The notes below the pieces were generated by a model, which searched no databases, was not told where the DNA came from, and was given only the letters and a program-made list of their open reading frames with translations. Of a stretch of DNA of 64,000 bases, positions 44,846 through 55,300 are shown piece after piece. Source of the stretch: Pseudomonadota bacterium (GTDB taxonomy: Bacteria > Desulfobacterota > Desulfobacteria > Desulfobacterales > Desulfolunaceae). The translations under genes were made by a program, and so were the position numbers. The stretch is taken from assembly GCA_018818835.1 (NCBI GenBank), contig JAHIRD010000039.1, positions 1 to 64,000 on the forward strand, given 5' to 3'. Position 1 is the first letter of the stretch. Every line of letters begins with the position of its first letter.

Positions 44846-46243
44846 ATGAAAAAAATCATGCTTTTGACACTGGCAGGATGTGTGCTTTCATCAGCCATGG
44901 CTTGGCTGATTGTTCCGGCCGAGGCCCAGGAACACGTGAACAATGCCGCCAAGGAAAAAGAATTCAGAATTGAGCGCAGCATGCCCAAAGAAGCCATTGC
45001 CTGTATTCAGTGCCATAAAACGGAAAATCCCGGATTGTTTGTGGATTGGACCCACAGTCGTCATGCCAGTGCCAATATCACCTGTTATGACTGCCATAAA
45101 GCCGATTCCACGGACCCGGATGTGAGCACCAAACATTACAAGCAATACGAACGCTCAGACAATCCTTTTGGGACCAAAGAATACAGAACCCCCATATCAG
45201 GGGTTGTGACACCCAAGGATTGTTCCAGATGTCATCCGGATGAGGCCAAACAGTACAATTTAAGCAAGCACGCCAATACACTTGAGATCATATGGAAAAT
45301 CGATCCCTGGCTGAACAATGGCATGAACAGCGAGATGGAACGTCAGTCCGGGTGTTATTACTGTCACGGAACCATCTTAACCATGAAGGACGGCGAGATT
45401 GATCCGGCAACCTGGCCCAATGTGGGCGTGGGCAGGGTCAATCTGGATGGGAGCAAGGGGAGTTGTACGAGTTGCCATACCCGTCACAGGTTCTCGGTCA
45501 TGGAAGCACGAAAGCCCGAAGCCTGCGGCCAGTGCCACCTGGGTCCGGACCACCCCCAGATCGAAATCTATACAGAATCCAAACATGGGGATATTTATAA
45601 TACTTTTGGTGATGAATTCAATTTCAACGCAGCACCGGGAACCTGGACGCCTGGGGTGGACTATCGGACACCCACCTGTGCAGCCTGCCATATGTCCGGT
45701 GCAGGAACCGTGATGACCACCCATGACGTGACCGAACGGCTGTCCTGGGAAACCCAGGCCCCCAAAACTGTCCGGCCTTCGGACTTTGCAGCCTTCCCGG
45801 CCAAGACCAACTGGCAGGTGGAGCGAGACAAAATGAAAACCATCTGTCTCCAGTGCCATGGCAATAAATGGGTAGATGATCATTATACCAAGTTGGACAA
45901 GGTTGTGGCAGAATACAACGATGTGTATTACACCCCGGCCAAAGCCATGCTGGACAACCTTTATGCGAAAAAACTTCTGGATCCCGTGAAATTTTTTGAT
46001 GAAAATATAGAAGTGGAATTCTATGAATTATGGCACCATGAAGGACGACGGGCACGGATGGGAACCGCCATGATGGCCCCGGATTACGCCTGGTGGCATG
46101 GATTCTACGAATGCAAAAAACGGTTTAATAATTTTATGAAAGACTCCAACGAACTGATCGACAGCAACACCAAGGAGTTTGTATTCCCCAGCTATCCCAA
46201 CGCAACGGGCAATACCGAAAAACCCAAGGTCCTTTTCCCCTGA
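44846..46243 (+). CDS. Octahaem HAO-like cytochrome c
   Basis: 465 residues with a cleavable signal peptide (cut after AEA, about residue 27). Eight CxxCH sites are visible: CIQCH, CYDCH, CSRCH, CYYCH, CTSCH, CGQCH, CAACH and CLQCH. The C-terminal block WHHEGRRARMGTAMMAPDYAW / WHGFYECKKRF is typical of the hydroxylamine-oxidoreductase family. Paired with a NapC-type quinol oxidase it would face reductive work (nitrite or hydroxylamine reduction), as proposed for epsilonproteobacterial Hao, rather than the oxidative role of ammonia oxidisers. Whether the cross-linking tyrosine of true HAO is present needs an alignment; Tyr in APDYAW is the residue to test. Confidence 0.9.
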   Translation: MKKIMLLTLAGCVLSSAMAWLIVPAEAQEHVNNAAKEKEFRIERSMPKEAIACIQCHKTENPGLFVDWTHSRHASANITCYDCHKADSTDPDVSTKHYKQYERSDNPFGTKEYRTPISGVVTPKDCSRCHPDEAKQYNLSKHANTLEIIWKIDPWLNNGMNSEMERQSGCYYCHGTILTMKDGEIDPATWPNVGVGRVNLDGSKGSCTSCHTRHRFSVMEARKPEACGQCHLGPDHPQIEIYTESKHGDIYNTFGDEFNFNAAPGTWTPGVDYRTPTCAACHMSGAGTVMTTHDVTERLSWETQAPKTVRPSDFAAFPAKTNWQVERDKMKTICLQCHGNKWVDDHYTKLDKVVAEYNDVYYTPAKAMLDNLYAKKLLDPVKFFDENIEVEFYELWHHEGRRARMGTAMMAPDYAWWHGFYECKKRFNNFMKDSNELIDSNTKEFVFPSYPNATGNTEKPKVLFP

Positions 46244-46267
46244 TAAAGAGCCACCATCTGACACGAC

Positions 46268-46293
46268 AGCTTCGGGGATTTTTCCCCGAAGCT
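46268..46293 (+). terminator. Hairpin terminator after the cytochrome operon
   Basis: AGCTTCGGGGA and TCCCCGAAGCT form a perfect 11-bp stem with a TTTT loop, 25 bases after the octahaem stop. The T run after it is short, so termination may be partial. It also lies past the end of the VIT gene on the other strand. Confidence 0.7.
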
Positions 46294-46316
46294 TTCCCTA
46301 AGAAAGCCTCCACCCC

Positions 46317-46369
46317 GTCCACAAAGTCCACAGTCCACGTCGTCCACTTCATCGTCCACAACGTCCACC
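46317..46369. repeat. GTCCAC-rich short repeat
   Basis: Six GTCCAC units within 53 bases, separated by 1-5 bases (aaa, a, gtc, ttcatc, aac types). The order suggests slippage-type growth. It lies between convergent genes and has no coding role that I can see. Confidence 0.65.
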
Positions 46370-46385
46370 AAGGGATTTAATTGCC

Positions 46386-47078
46386 TCAGGCAGCAGCCCC
46401 AAACAAAAAACCTGCTCCTGATGTCAATGCCATGGCCAGGGCACCCCAGAACATCACACGAACAGCTGCCTTTATCATGGAGGCTCCGCCAACCCGTCCA
46501 GCAAGTGCTCCCAATACGGCAAGAAATACAAGCGAGCTGCATGAAACCGTCCATATGAGTGAGGAAACAGGAGTCATCAGGACCATGAGGAGGGGCAGAG
46601 CTGCGCCCACGGCAAAGGTTCCGGCCGAAGCCATTGCGGCGATCACCGGCCGTGCCGTCATGATCTCGGATATGCCGAGCTCTTCCCGTGCATGGGCTCC
46701 CAGGGCATCATGGGCCATTAACTGGGTCGCAACCTGTGATGCAAGGTCTGAGTCAAGGCCACGATCAATGTAAATAGCCGTCATTTCTTCATGTTCGTGT
46801 ACCGGGTCAGCCGCTAACTCCTTGCGCTCCCGGTCCAGATCAGCGCGTTCCGTGTCTGATTGGGAACTCACCGAAACGTACTCACCGGCAGCCATGGACA
46901 TGGCCCCTGCCACGAGACCGGCCACACCTGCGACCAGAATATTCTTTGCGCCAGCATCTGCGGCAGCAACGCCCAGAATCAGGCTGGCCGTTGAAACAAT
47001 ACCGTCGTTTGCACCAAGAACAGCAGCCCGAAGCCATCCGATGTGCTGGGTTCTATGCCCTTCAATGTGTCTGGCCAT
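46386..47078 (-). CDS. VIT1/CCC1-family metal transporter
   Basis: 230 residues, AAGGACG before the ATG. The N-terminal HIGWLRAAVLGANDGIVSTASLILGVAAA is the family signature, followed by GLVAGAMSMAAGEYVSVSSQSDTERADL and a cytoplasmic helical domain rich in Glu that binds metal (HEHEEMTAIYIDRGLD). The last third has three membrane helices. Relatives move Fe2+ or Mn2+ out of the cytoplasm using a proton gradient. It starts 14 bases after the ABC-F gene and is probably cotranscribed with it. Confidence 0.93.
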   Translation of the reverse strand: MARHIEGHRTQHIGWLRAAVLGANDGIVSTASLILGVAAADAGAKNILVAGVAGLVAGAMSMAAGEYVSVSSQSDTERADLDRERKELAADPVHEHEEMTAIYIDRGLDSDLASQVATQLMAHDALGAHAREELGISEIMTARPVIAAMASAGTFAVGAALPLLMVLMTPVSSLIWTVSCSSLVFLAVLGALAGRVGGASMIKAAVRVMFWGALAMALTSGAGFLFGAAA

Positions 47079-47092
47079 GGTCGTCCTTTCGC

Positions 47093-48709
47093 CTAATGGT
47101 TGTATATTGTTTCCTTCATGGTATTGATTTCCGGATTATCAAGATAGTCTTCAAAGGTCATCATTCTGTCAATAACACCATGGGTGCCAAGTTCAATAAT
47201 CCTGTTGGCCAGGGTTGATACGAGCTGGTGGTCATGGGATGAAAAAAGAACCACTTCGGGAAAATCCATAAGGCCATCGTTCAGTGCTGTGATGGATTCC
47301 AGGTCCAGATGGTTGGTCGGTTCATCCAGAATAAGGGTATTGGCACCTGTCAGCATCATGCGGGACAGCATGCAACGGACTTTTTCTCCTCCGGAAAGGA
47401 CAGAAACTTTTTTCATGGCCTCATCCCCGGAAAAAAGCATCCTGCCGAGAAAACCCCGTGCAAAACTCTCACCTTCTTCAGGCGAAAACTGTCCAAGCCA
47501 GTCAATGAGGCTCAGTTCCACATTGAAATAGGCACTGTTTTCCATGGGGAAATAGGCTGTTGAAATAGTGGCCCCCCATCTGAAATGGCCGCTGTCCGGT
47601 TCAAGCTCACCTGAAAGAATCTGGAACAAGGTTGTTTTAGCCAGACTGTTTCCTCCCACAAAAGCGATTTTATCCCCTTTGTTTACTGTCATTGTGAGGT
47701 TTTTTAAAATCTGGACACCGTCAATTTTTTTTGTCAGATTATGGACTTCAAGGATGATGTTTCCGCAGGGTCGTTCCGGTTTAAAATTGACAAAAGGGTA
47801 TTTCCTTGATGATACAGGCATGTCTTCAATGGTTAGTTTTTCCAGGAGTTTTTTTCGTGAGGTGGCTTGTCTGGATTTGGATGCATTTGAACTGAATCTC
47901 TGGATAAATGCTTTGAGATCGTTTGCTTTTTCAGCTGTTTTTTTGTTTTCGTTTTGTTTCTGTTTCAGGACAAGCTGGCTGGCCTGATACCAGAAATCAT
48001 AATTACCCACATAAATCTGTATTTTACCAAAATCAATGTCGGCAATGTGGGTGCAAACCTGATTCAAAAAATGACGATCATGGGAAACCACGATCACCGT
48101 GTTTTGAAATCTAAATAAAAATTCCTGGAGCCAGACAACGGATTTATGATCCAGATGGTTGGTGGGTTCATCAAGGAGAAGCACCTCGGGGTTTCCGAAA
48201 AGGGCCTGGGCCAGGAGAACCCGGACTTTGTCTCCCCCTTCAAGCTCTTTCATTTTTTTCTGTCGGAGAGCCTCCGGGATACCAAGACCATTTAATAGAA
48301 CCGCCACCTCGGATTCCGTATCATACCCGTTCATTTCAGAAAATTGTTCTTCAAGTTCACCGGAACGGATGCCGTCCTCTTCGGTGAATTCTTCTTTGGC
48401 ATAGATCAGATCCCTCTCACGCATCACCTCAATCAAGGTCTTGTGCCCCATGACAACTGTGTCGAATACGGTCTCTTCGTCAAAGGCGAACTGATCCTGT
48501 CGAAGAACGGCGATTCTCTCGTTGGGGTCAACAAAAATATCCCCTTTGTCAGCATCGATCTCTCCGGATAAAATTTTGAGAAAGGTCGATTTTCCGGACC
48601 CATTGGCTCCGATGAGGCCATAGCAGTTCCCCGGAGTGAATTTTATGTTGACGTCTTTGAATAAAATCCTCTTTCCATATGAAAGAGTGACGTTTGACGC
48701 ATTAATCAT
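47093..48709 (-). CDS. ybiT: ABC-F ATPase, YbiT-like
   Basis: About 538 residues from ATG 48709 (AAGGA 8 bases before); the frame stays open upstream through the leader hairpin, which argues against the longer start. Two ABC cassettes: GANGSGKST, LEGGDKVRVLLAQALFGNPEVLLLDEPTNHLD; then GGNSLAKTT, LSGGEKVRCMLSRMMLTGANTLILDEPTNHLD. The second Walker A lacks the usual glycine before lysine (LAKTT), an oddity worth checking. No membrane part, and the linker carries the lysine-rich interdomain helices typical of ABC-F proteins that act on the ribosomal E site. The length and the LEGGDKVRVLLAQALF pattern favour YbiT over Uup or EttA. Confidence 0.9.
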   Translation of the reverse strand: MINASNVTLSYGKRILFKDVNIKFTPGNCYGLIGANGSGKSTFLKILSGEIDADKGDIFVDPNERIAVLRQDQFAFDEETVFDTVVMGHKTLIEVMRERDLIYAKEEFTEEDGIRSGELEEQFSEMNGYDTESEVAVLLNGLGIPEALRQKKMKELEGGDKVRVLLAQALFGNPEVLLLDEPTNHLDHKSVVWLQEFLFRFQNTVIVVSHDRHFLNQVCTHIADIDFGKIQIYVGNYDFWYQASQLVLKQKQNENKKTAEKANDLKAFIQRFSSNASKSRQATSRKKLLEKLTIEDMPVSSRKYPFVNFKPERPCGNIILEVHNLTKKIDGVQILKNLTMTVNKGDKIAFVGGNSLAKTTLFQILSGELEPDSGHFRWGATISTAYFPMENSAYFNVELSLIDWLGQFSPEEGESFARGFLGRMLFSGDEAMKKVSVLSGGEKVRCMLSRMMLTGANTLILDEPTNHLDLESITALNDGLMDFPEVVLFSSHDHQLVSTLANRIIELGTHGVIDRMMTFEDYLDNPEINTMKETIYNH

Positions 48710-48734
48710 GTTTTTTTCCTTTAGAACATCTTTA

Positions 48735-48770
48735 AAAAATAAAAAGCCACAGAAGTGATACCTGTGGCTC
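48735..48770 (-). terminator. Intrinsic terminator in the leader of the ABC-F gene (attenuator candidate)
   Basis: On the minus strand AGCCACAG and CTGTGGCT pair perfectly around a 9-base loop, followed by TTTTATTTTTT. It sits 26 bases before the ATG of the ABC-F gene. Just upstream, CTCGCG-TTG-CGTGAG can form a small competing hairpin that uses bases next to the terminator stem. No gene on the minus strand ends between 48770 and 49380, so its natural job would be premature termination of the ABC-F transcript. Confidence 0.55.
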
Positions 48771-48811
48771 ACGCAACGCGAGTTTATATCCCATTGATCA
48801 GGTAAGCACAA

Positions 48812-49380
48812 TGATTTTTATCTTTTGATATGAAATAGAACCACGTCCCTGCGGAGAATAAATATCCCGTAATGCAATGATTTCAGTTCGTTTTTTGATC
48901 TAACAAAAAGGGCTCGTTCACGGGTGATCTTTTGGCTAACTCTTTGTTTCAAGGTCGTTAAGAACGACTTACATCCCATATACCCCATCTGTCATATTTT
49001 TACTGTTTATGTTTTTTTTTACACCATGGGAGCGAAAAAACAAGGGGTCATTTAATTTTGGCAAACTAACAAAAATTCAAAAAACATTATTACAAAAATT
49101 ATTCATAATTATAAGTTGGTTACATCTATTGACGTCTGAATTTTCAACACTGATTTCAAAGTATTATATGGACATATGAACTGATTAATAATCCTTGACA
49201 ATATTTAAATTCAGCTGATAAGAAAGTGATCTATTCCTTACAAATAGAATAATGTTGATCGTTAAAGCGCTGCTTGAATTTTTAATTATATCTTACTGTT
49301 TTAATTAAATTTAGCATTCTTATGCGGCTTTTCGAGACTAAGCCGGTTATTGTGGTTCAAGAAAAAAAAGGGGTATCCTG
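48812..49380. other. Intergenic region with a candidate promoter for the giant outer-membrane gene
   Basis: A/T-rich and without genes. TTGACA at 49195-49200 and GATAAG at 49217-49222 (16-base spacer) form a candidate promoter about 150 bases before the ATG at 49381, whose ribosome-binding site is AAGGGG at 49368-49373. The minus-strand promoter of the ABC-F gene should lie in the left part of this stretch. Confidence 0.4.
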
Positions 49381-52300
49381 ATGCATATGTTGAGCAAGAG
49401 GGGAATGACTCTGTCATCTTATATAATAATGATGATTTGCGTTTTTTTAGTGATGGCAAGCACTGGAGCCATGGGTGGTGTGCCCACCATTTCCGACTTG
49501 TCGGACAATACCATAGCGGTTGGTGCACCCGAAACCATCTATGACGAAGATATAACATTTACAGGGGGTGAAAATTATGCGGATGGTTTTCTTCGCTTTT
49601 CAATTTCACAAGCAACTGAAAACGATATATTTTCCCTTACCGGTGATGAAGATACCAATGCCAGTGGAGCCATATCGATCAGCGACGGTTTGATTTATCT
49701 GGGTTATGGTTCAGGCAGGGATGCCATCGGAATCATCGATGAAACGGAAAATGGACAAAACGGAAAGCCCTTAAAAATTCTTTTTTATAAAATCATTGAA
49801 AATGGTGGATTTGAATCAGGTACAACCTCGGGATGGGCTGAGCACCGCTCTCTGTATCATACAAATTTGACCGGCAAAGAGATTGAATACAGTTTTTCCG
49901 ATGGAGCCATCACAGGGACAGGGACGATTGTATTTGAGAGGGTCGTTGGGATATCCACCTATTCTATTCAGATCGAGAGAGATACTGTACGTAGTGGTTC
50001 CTATTCCCTTCGGCTGAGAAACCGTGGTGGCATCTCCGGGCCCAATACACGAACTGATCAACCTGACGGCAATGGGTCACTCCACGGACCTTATGTGGTC
50101 AGCAGCGCGTTCACTGCGTCCCAAGGAGACCAGTTGTCTCTTGACTGGTCAGCACAAAATGGAGCGGATGCTTATGAAGTATTCGGATTTCTGATTAATG
50201 CAGCAGATGATTCACGAACAGAACTTTTTTCAAAACGGGGTGATGTACACGCATGGACAACAACCTCGTCAACCATTCCTTTGGATGGTTCTTATCGCTT
50301 TGAATTTGTCTGCGGATCATATGACAAGACCGGGAAACTTCTTACGGGAGCCGAACTTTACATTGACAACATTCGTATTGTTAAGGGCTCAGGGGTCGAC
50401 GATACACTTTTGACCAACGTTGCACGCCATGTAAGCTATGTGAATTCACGAATATTCTATTCGGATATAACGAGGCCCATTCAGGTTGACGTTGAAACAA
50501 ACGATAAAAACACAGGATCTGCCTCTGCGAGTCTTTGTATCACACGGCTCAGTGGCAGTATTCCCACGGTCAGTACGAATAATGGCTTAACCCTTGTGGA
50601 GGGATCAACTGAGGAGATCACCCCATCGGTTTTGAAAGCCACAGATACGGATACCTATGATGAATCCCTTGATTTTATCATCACGACCTCAACGGCATAT
50701 GGCCGGATCGAACGTAAGGACAATCCGGGCACGGAAATTCAGTCGTTTACCCAGCAGGATCTTATTGATGAAATGATTCACTATGTTCATGATGGCAGCA
50801 ATGTCCCCGAAGACAATTTTGAGTTTTCGGTATCGGACGGGGAAAACACCCTTTCCGGCCAGATCTTCTCCATGACCATGACGTCTGTGGATGATATGCC
50901 TTCTCTTGCCATCAATGCCGGCATGGCTGTTTTAGAAGGTTCGACTGAAACGATAAGGCCATCGGTATTGATGGCTGTGGATGAGGAAACGGATGATGAA
51001 ACGCTTGTGTTCACCCTAATCGCTGCTGCTGAACATGGGCAGCTTGAAAACACAGACACTCCCGGTGCCTCTTTGACGTCGTTTACCCAGGCCGATCTTT
51101 CTGCGGATAAAATCATCTATGTTCATGATGGAAGTCAGGCCTTAACGGATTCATTCGAATTCACGGTCAGTGACGGAACCAACCTTCTATCAGGGCAATT
51201 CTTTTTAATTACCGTGACCCAGGGGAATTTCTGGATCGGCGAAAGTGGTGACTGGAACGATTCATCACACTGGTCCAGGGGTGTTGCCCCTGAACCCAAC
51301 GATTATGTTTATTTTGAATTGAACCCAGATTTGGGTGATATCACCATCACGGTGAACCAGGATGTCAGTATTGGTAAGATTTCCATGGCGCCATCCTTTG
51401 AAGGGACTGTCGTGATAGGCGAAGGTCACTCCTTTACAACAAGAGATTATCTCCAGGAAGCAGGGACTTTTGACTGTGGTCAAGGCCCTGTGGATATCAA
51501 CGGTGATTTTATCCATACCGGTGGCGTTTTTATCGCCCCATCCGGTTCCATGACCGTGGAAGGGGACTTTGTAAACACAGGTGGAACCTTTGATCATCAT
51601 TCCGGAACCGTGAACCTGGACGGCAGTAATCAGTCCTTGGCTGGAGATACCGTATTTTACAATCTTGTCAAAGAGGTTTCCCAAGCCGATTCATTGACCA
51701 TCGGTAGTGGTACCGTGACAACTATCCAAGGAAAAATTGATTTCAATGGGGGCAGCACTGACGCCCCCCTGACACTTGACTGTTCTGAATCGGGATCAAC
51801 CGTGATGATCCTGGTTGAATACGATTCCGAGATCAGTAACACGGTCCCAGGGGACTGTGTCCAGTTGGTTTACAAAAGCGGCAGTATTGACCCTGACTTG
51901 CCCCTTGCAACGCTTACAAATACGCCCCAGTCCCTTACCAATGCCCGGTCATATACCATCCAGGTTGGGGGGATCGGAGTGACCGCTTATCGTTATAAAC
52001 TGGATGAGGGACTCTTTAGTGATGAATATGGCATTGAACAACCCATTGAATTGACAATGCTGTCTGAAGGTAATCACATTCTTTCTGTGGTGGGCAAGGA
52101 CAACTCAGATGCGTGGCAACTCCTTGAAAATCCGACAACCCATGCATGGACCATTGATATAACACCTCCTGTGGCAGAAATCGACAATTGTCCTGAAGGA
52201 ATTGTGGGCCCCATAGATCTTGAACTGATGGTTCGTGGAGAAAGCGAGGCCATTTCAGCCTATCGATACAGAATCGATGGCGGCCCCTGGGGTGCAGCCG

Positions 52301-55300
52301 TATCATCTGATTCCCCAATCGTCCTTGAAGATCTGGGAGAGGGTAGTCATATTCTGAATGTGGCAGCAAAAGATATGGCTGAAAACTGGCAGGATCTTGA
52401 AACCCCAACCGTAAAAACATGGACCGTTGACTTGGACATTCTTAGGGTGGATTTGATCGGGGTGCCCGATGCTGTTACCACTGATAATGATGCCATCATA
52501 ACGGTTGCGGGTGACCATGTTGTTGCCTATATGTATCGTTTGGACGAGGGTCTTTGGACCTACGGTGTTATTGAAGATGATATTACATTATCGGATCTTG
52601 AAGACGGACACCACACCCTTTCCGTGAGAGGACTTTCCGAGTACGGAGATGTGGGTGATACAGGGGATGGTGCAGTTAGCCAGTCCTGGACAGTGGATAC
52701 GACGGCATCCCATGCCCCTGTTCTGGCGGCATCCTCAGGACGTCCCTCGTCAACATCGGTTAACCTGTCATGGACATGGTCTTCGGAAAGTGGAAATGAC
52801 TCGGTAAGCAGATACCGGGTTTTTATGTCAACCCAGGCCATCAGTGAAACCACCCTTGCACACTCGACCGAACTCTGGTGTGACCTGATACCTGGTCCTG
52901 AAGGCCATGTGGAGACTTACGCCGTATCCGGGCTCTTACCAGGGACACTGTATCACTTTGCCGTGAAAACAGTTGACAGTGCAGGCAATGTATCCCTGCT
53001 TAGTAACGATGCTGAGATAACAACACAATCAAACCGTCCAGAAATTACGGATCTTGTCCTTGCCCAGGGAGGTACCAGCGCCGATAATTCCCAGTCCAGG
53101 GAAATTCTTCTGACCGGCAATAACTTTGTGGGGTCTCCGGCAAGCAACCTGATTCGATTTGAAAGCGGATCGGTTGTGTTTGATATTATCAATACCACCG
53201 CAACCCTTACAGAGATGGTCGCCAGTGTGCCCATCGGGGCACCGATGGGCACGTATGATGTCCGTGTTATCAATAAAAATGGTGTGTCTTTGAAGGATGA
53301 AGACGCCTATACCGTCACCCAGGCGACAGTGTCGGTCCCTGAGGTAACAAACGTCTCCCCCATGATTATACCCACAGGAACCACGGCATCCCTCACCATA
53401 ACAGGACAGAATTTCATGAACTCTGTTCTCAGTGTCCGGATCGTGCTCAACAGTACGGTGATTGATGCATATGATATTCACTGGGTGGATTATACCACAC
53501 TTAGGGCAACTATTGCTGTTCCTGGTGATGCCGTACTGGGAAATTATACGGTTGCCGTTGAAAATGGAAACGGAATCATCAACACGGTCAGTTCAGTGAT
53601 GGTCCGTCTGGTTTCATCGGTGGATCTTGAAACATCTCCAGGTTCGGTGGATACCAGCGGTATCATTCAGGTTACCGCTGGTGACGTCCCTGTGACGGTT
53701 GTTCTCTTAACCGATAATAGGTATGAAGCGGATGCCGTCAGTTCATATCCCCTTCGTGTGACCTTGCGAATCAATGCAGGGTCCACGTTCGAAGCATTGT
53801 CCGGCGGAACATGGATGGATTTTACAGGCCCCATCACCGCCCCTGTCCAGGTCCCCCTTTCCCATGGAGTGTCATCGGCTCTGGGCAATTACGCCTCACA
53901 GTTCACCATGGGAGCTGAAAATCCTATCAGACTTAAAAACGGCGATCCCATGATAGTTACTGTGGATGTTACCGTGCCTTCAGGGGCTCCTGTTCCTTCG
54001 TTGTACCATATGGCCGATGACGGAGTCATCAGCCTGGCCGGTATCGCAGGAGCAGAGGATGGTGTTTCCTATACTCCCGGAGGAACCATTCTTACAGTGC
54101 GTGAAAATGTACCGGAACCGGGGATGGTCACGTACACCCTCGGTGCCTTGTTAAATGAACTGGATAGCACCTATGCCTTGGGAGCAGAGGCTTCCGGCGA
54201 GGAATACGGACCTTGTTTCATTGGATCATCCTCCATGGCCATACAGGTCGGTCCTCGCGTTTTAGCAGTGTTTGTTCTTGTTTTTTTAGGGTGTATGATT
54301 TCATTTTTCAAAAAAACGTCCGGACGTCGAGCGGGAGTGATACTCAGCCTTGCACTTTTATTGGGGGCAGGCTCGGCCATTGCGGAAGAGTCCAGGGATG
54401 AAACATGGTATATCCTTGCCGGTGGAGGATTCCAGCAAATCAGTGAAAGCAACAATGCTGTTTATTTCGGGACAAACCAGGCCCTTAAGGTGGATAATGA
54501 CCTTTATCCGGTGCTAAGGGCCGGATACAATATAACCGACCGCATCGCCATAGAAGCCGGGTTTCGATATGACATTCTGAGCGGGCGCATGGAGGGTACC
54601 CAGTTGGAGGGGGATGACTATATTAAAGGCTATACTCTCCTTTTGGGCCCCGTGTACCGATTAAAGGAAAGAGATTCATGGCTGATCGGTAAATGGCAGC
54701 CCTTCCTCAAAGGGGATATCGGCTACAGGAAAATGAACAACGGCCTTGCCTACGCTGTCAAGAGTTATGACCCTGCATTTGGCTGTGAGGTGGCTGTGGG
54801 CATGGAAAAAGGTCCGGTGGATATTCGTTTTGGATATGCCTATTATAAACTCAAACAAAAAGAAAATGTCATCGGGTTCAATCCCGCAGGCTCCAGTTCT
54901 GACCTTGGTCTTTCCGGTTTGTTTTGTGAAGTGACCTACAGGTTCTCTTTTGGTAAACATAAAACAGATGAGATTAAAGAACCTGAAACAAAGGCCCCTG
55001 AAATTAAGGAAAATGATTCGGATCATGATGGTGTTCCCGACTCACAGGACACCTGTCCACAGACCCCTGTGGGCCTCACGGTTGATTCCAAGGGCTGTCC
55101 CCTTGATGAGGATCATGACGGTGTACCCGACTCCCTGGACACCTGTCCACAAACGCCTGCAGATCTCACGGTCGATTCCAAGGGCTGTCCCCTTGACGAT
55201 GATCATGACGGTGTGCCCGACGCCCTGGACACCTGCCCACAAACGCCTGTGGGTTTTAAAGTCGATTCCAAGGGATGTCCCTTTGATGATGATAATGACT

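Noticed and set aside
48710-48811. N-terminal extension of the ABC-F protein
   Set aside because: The extra 34 codons run through the terminator hairpin and lack homology; ATG 48709 has a proper ribosome-binding site and the family start.
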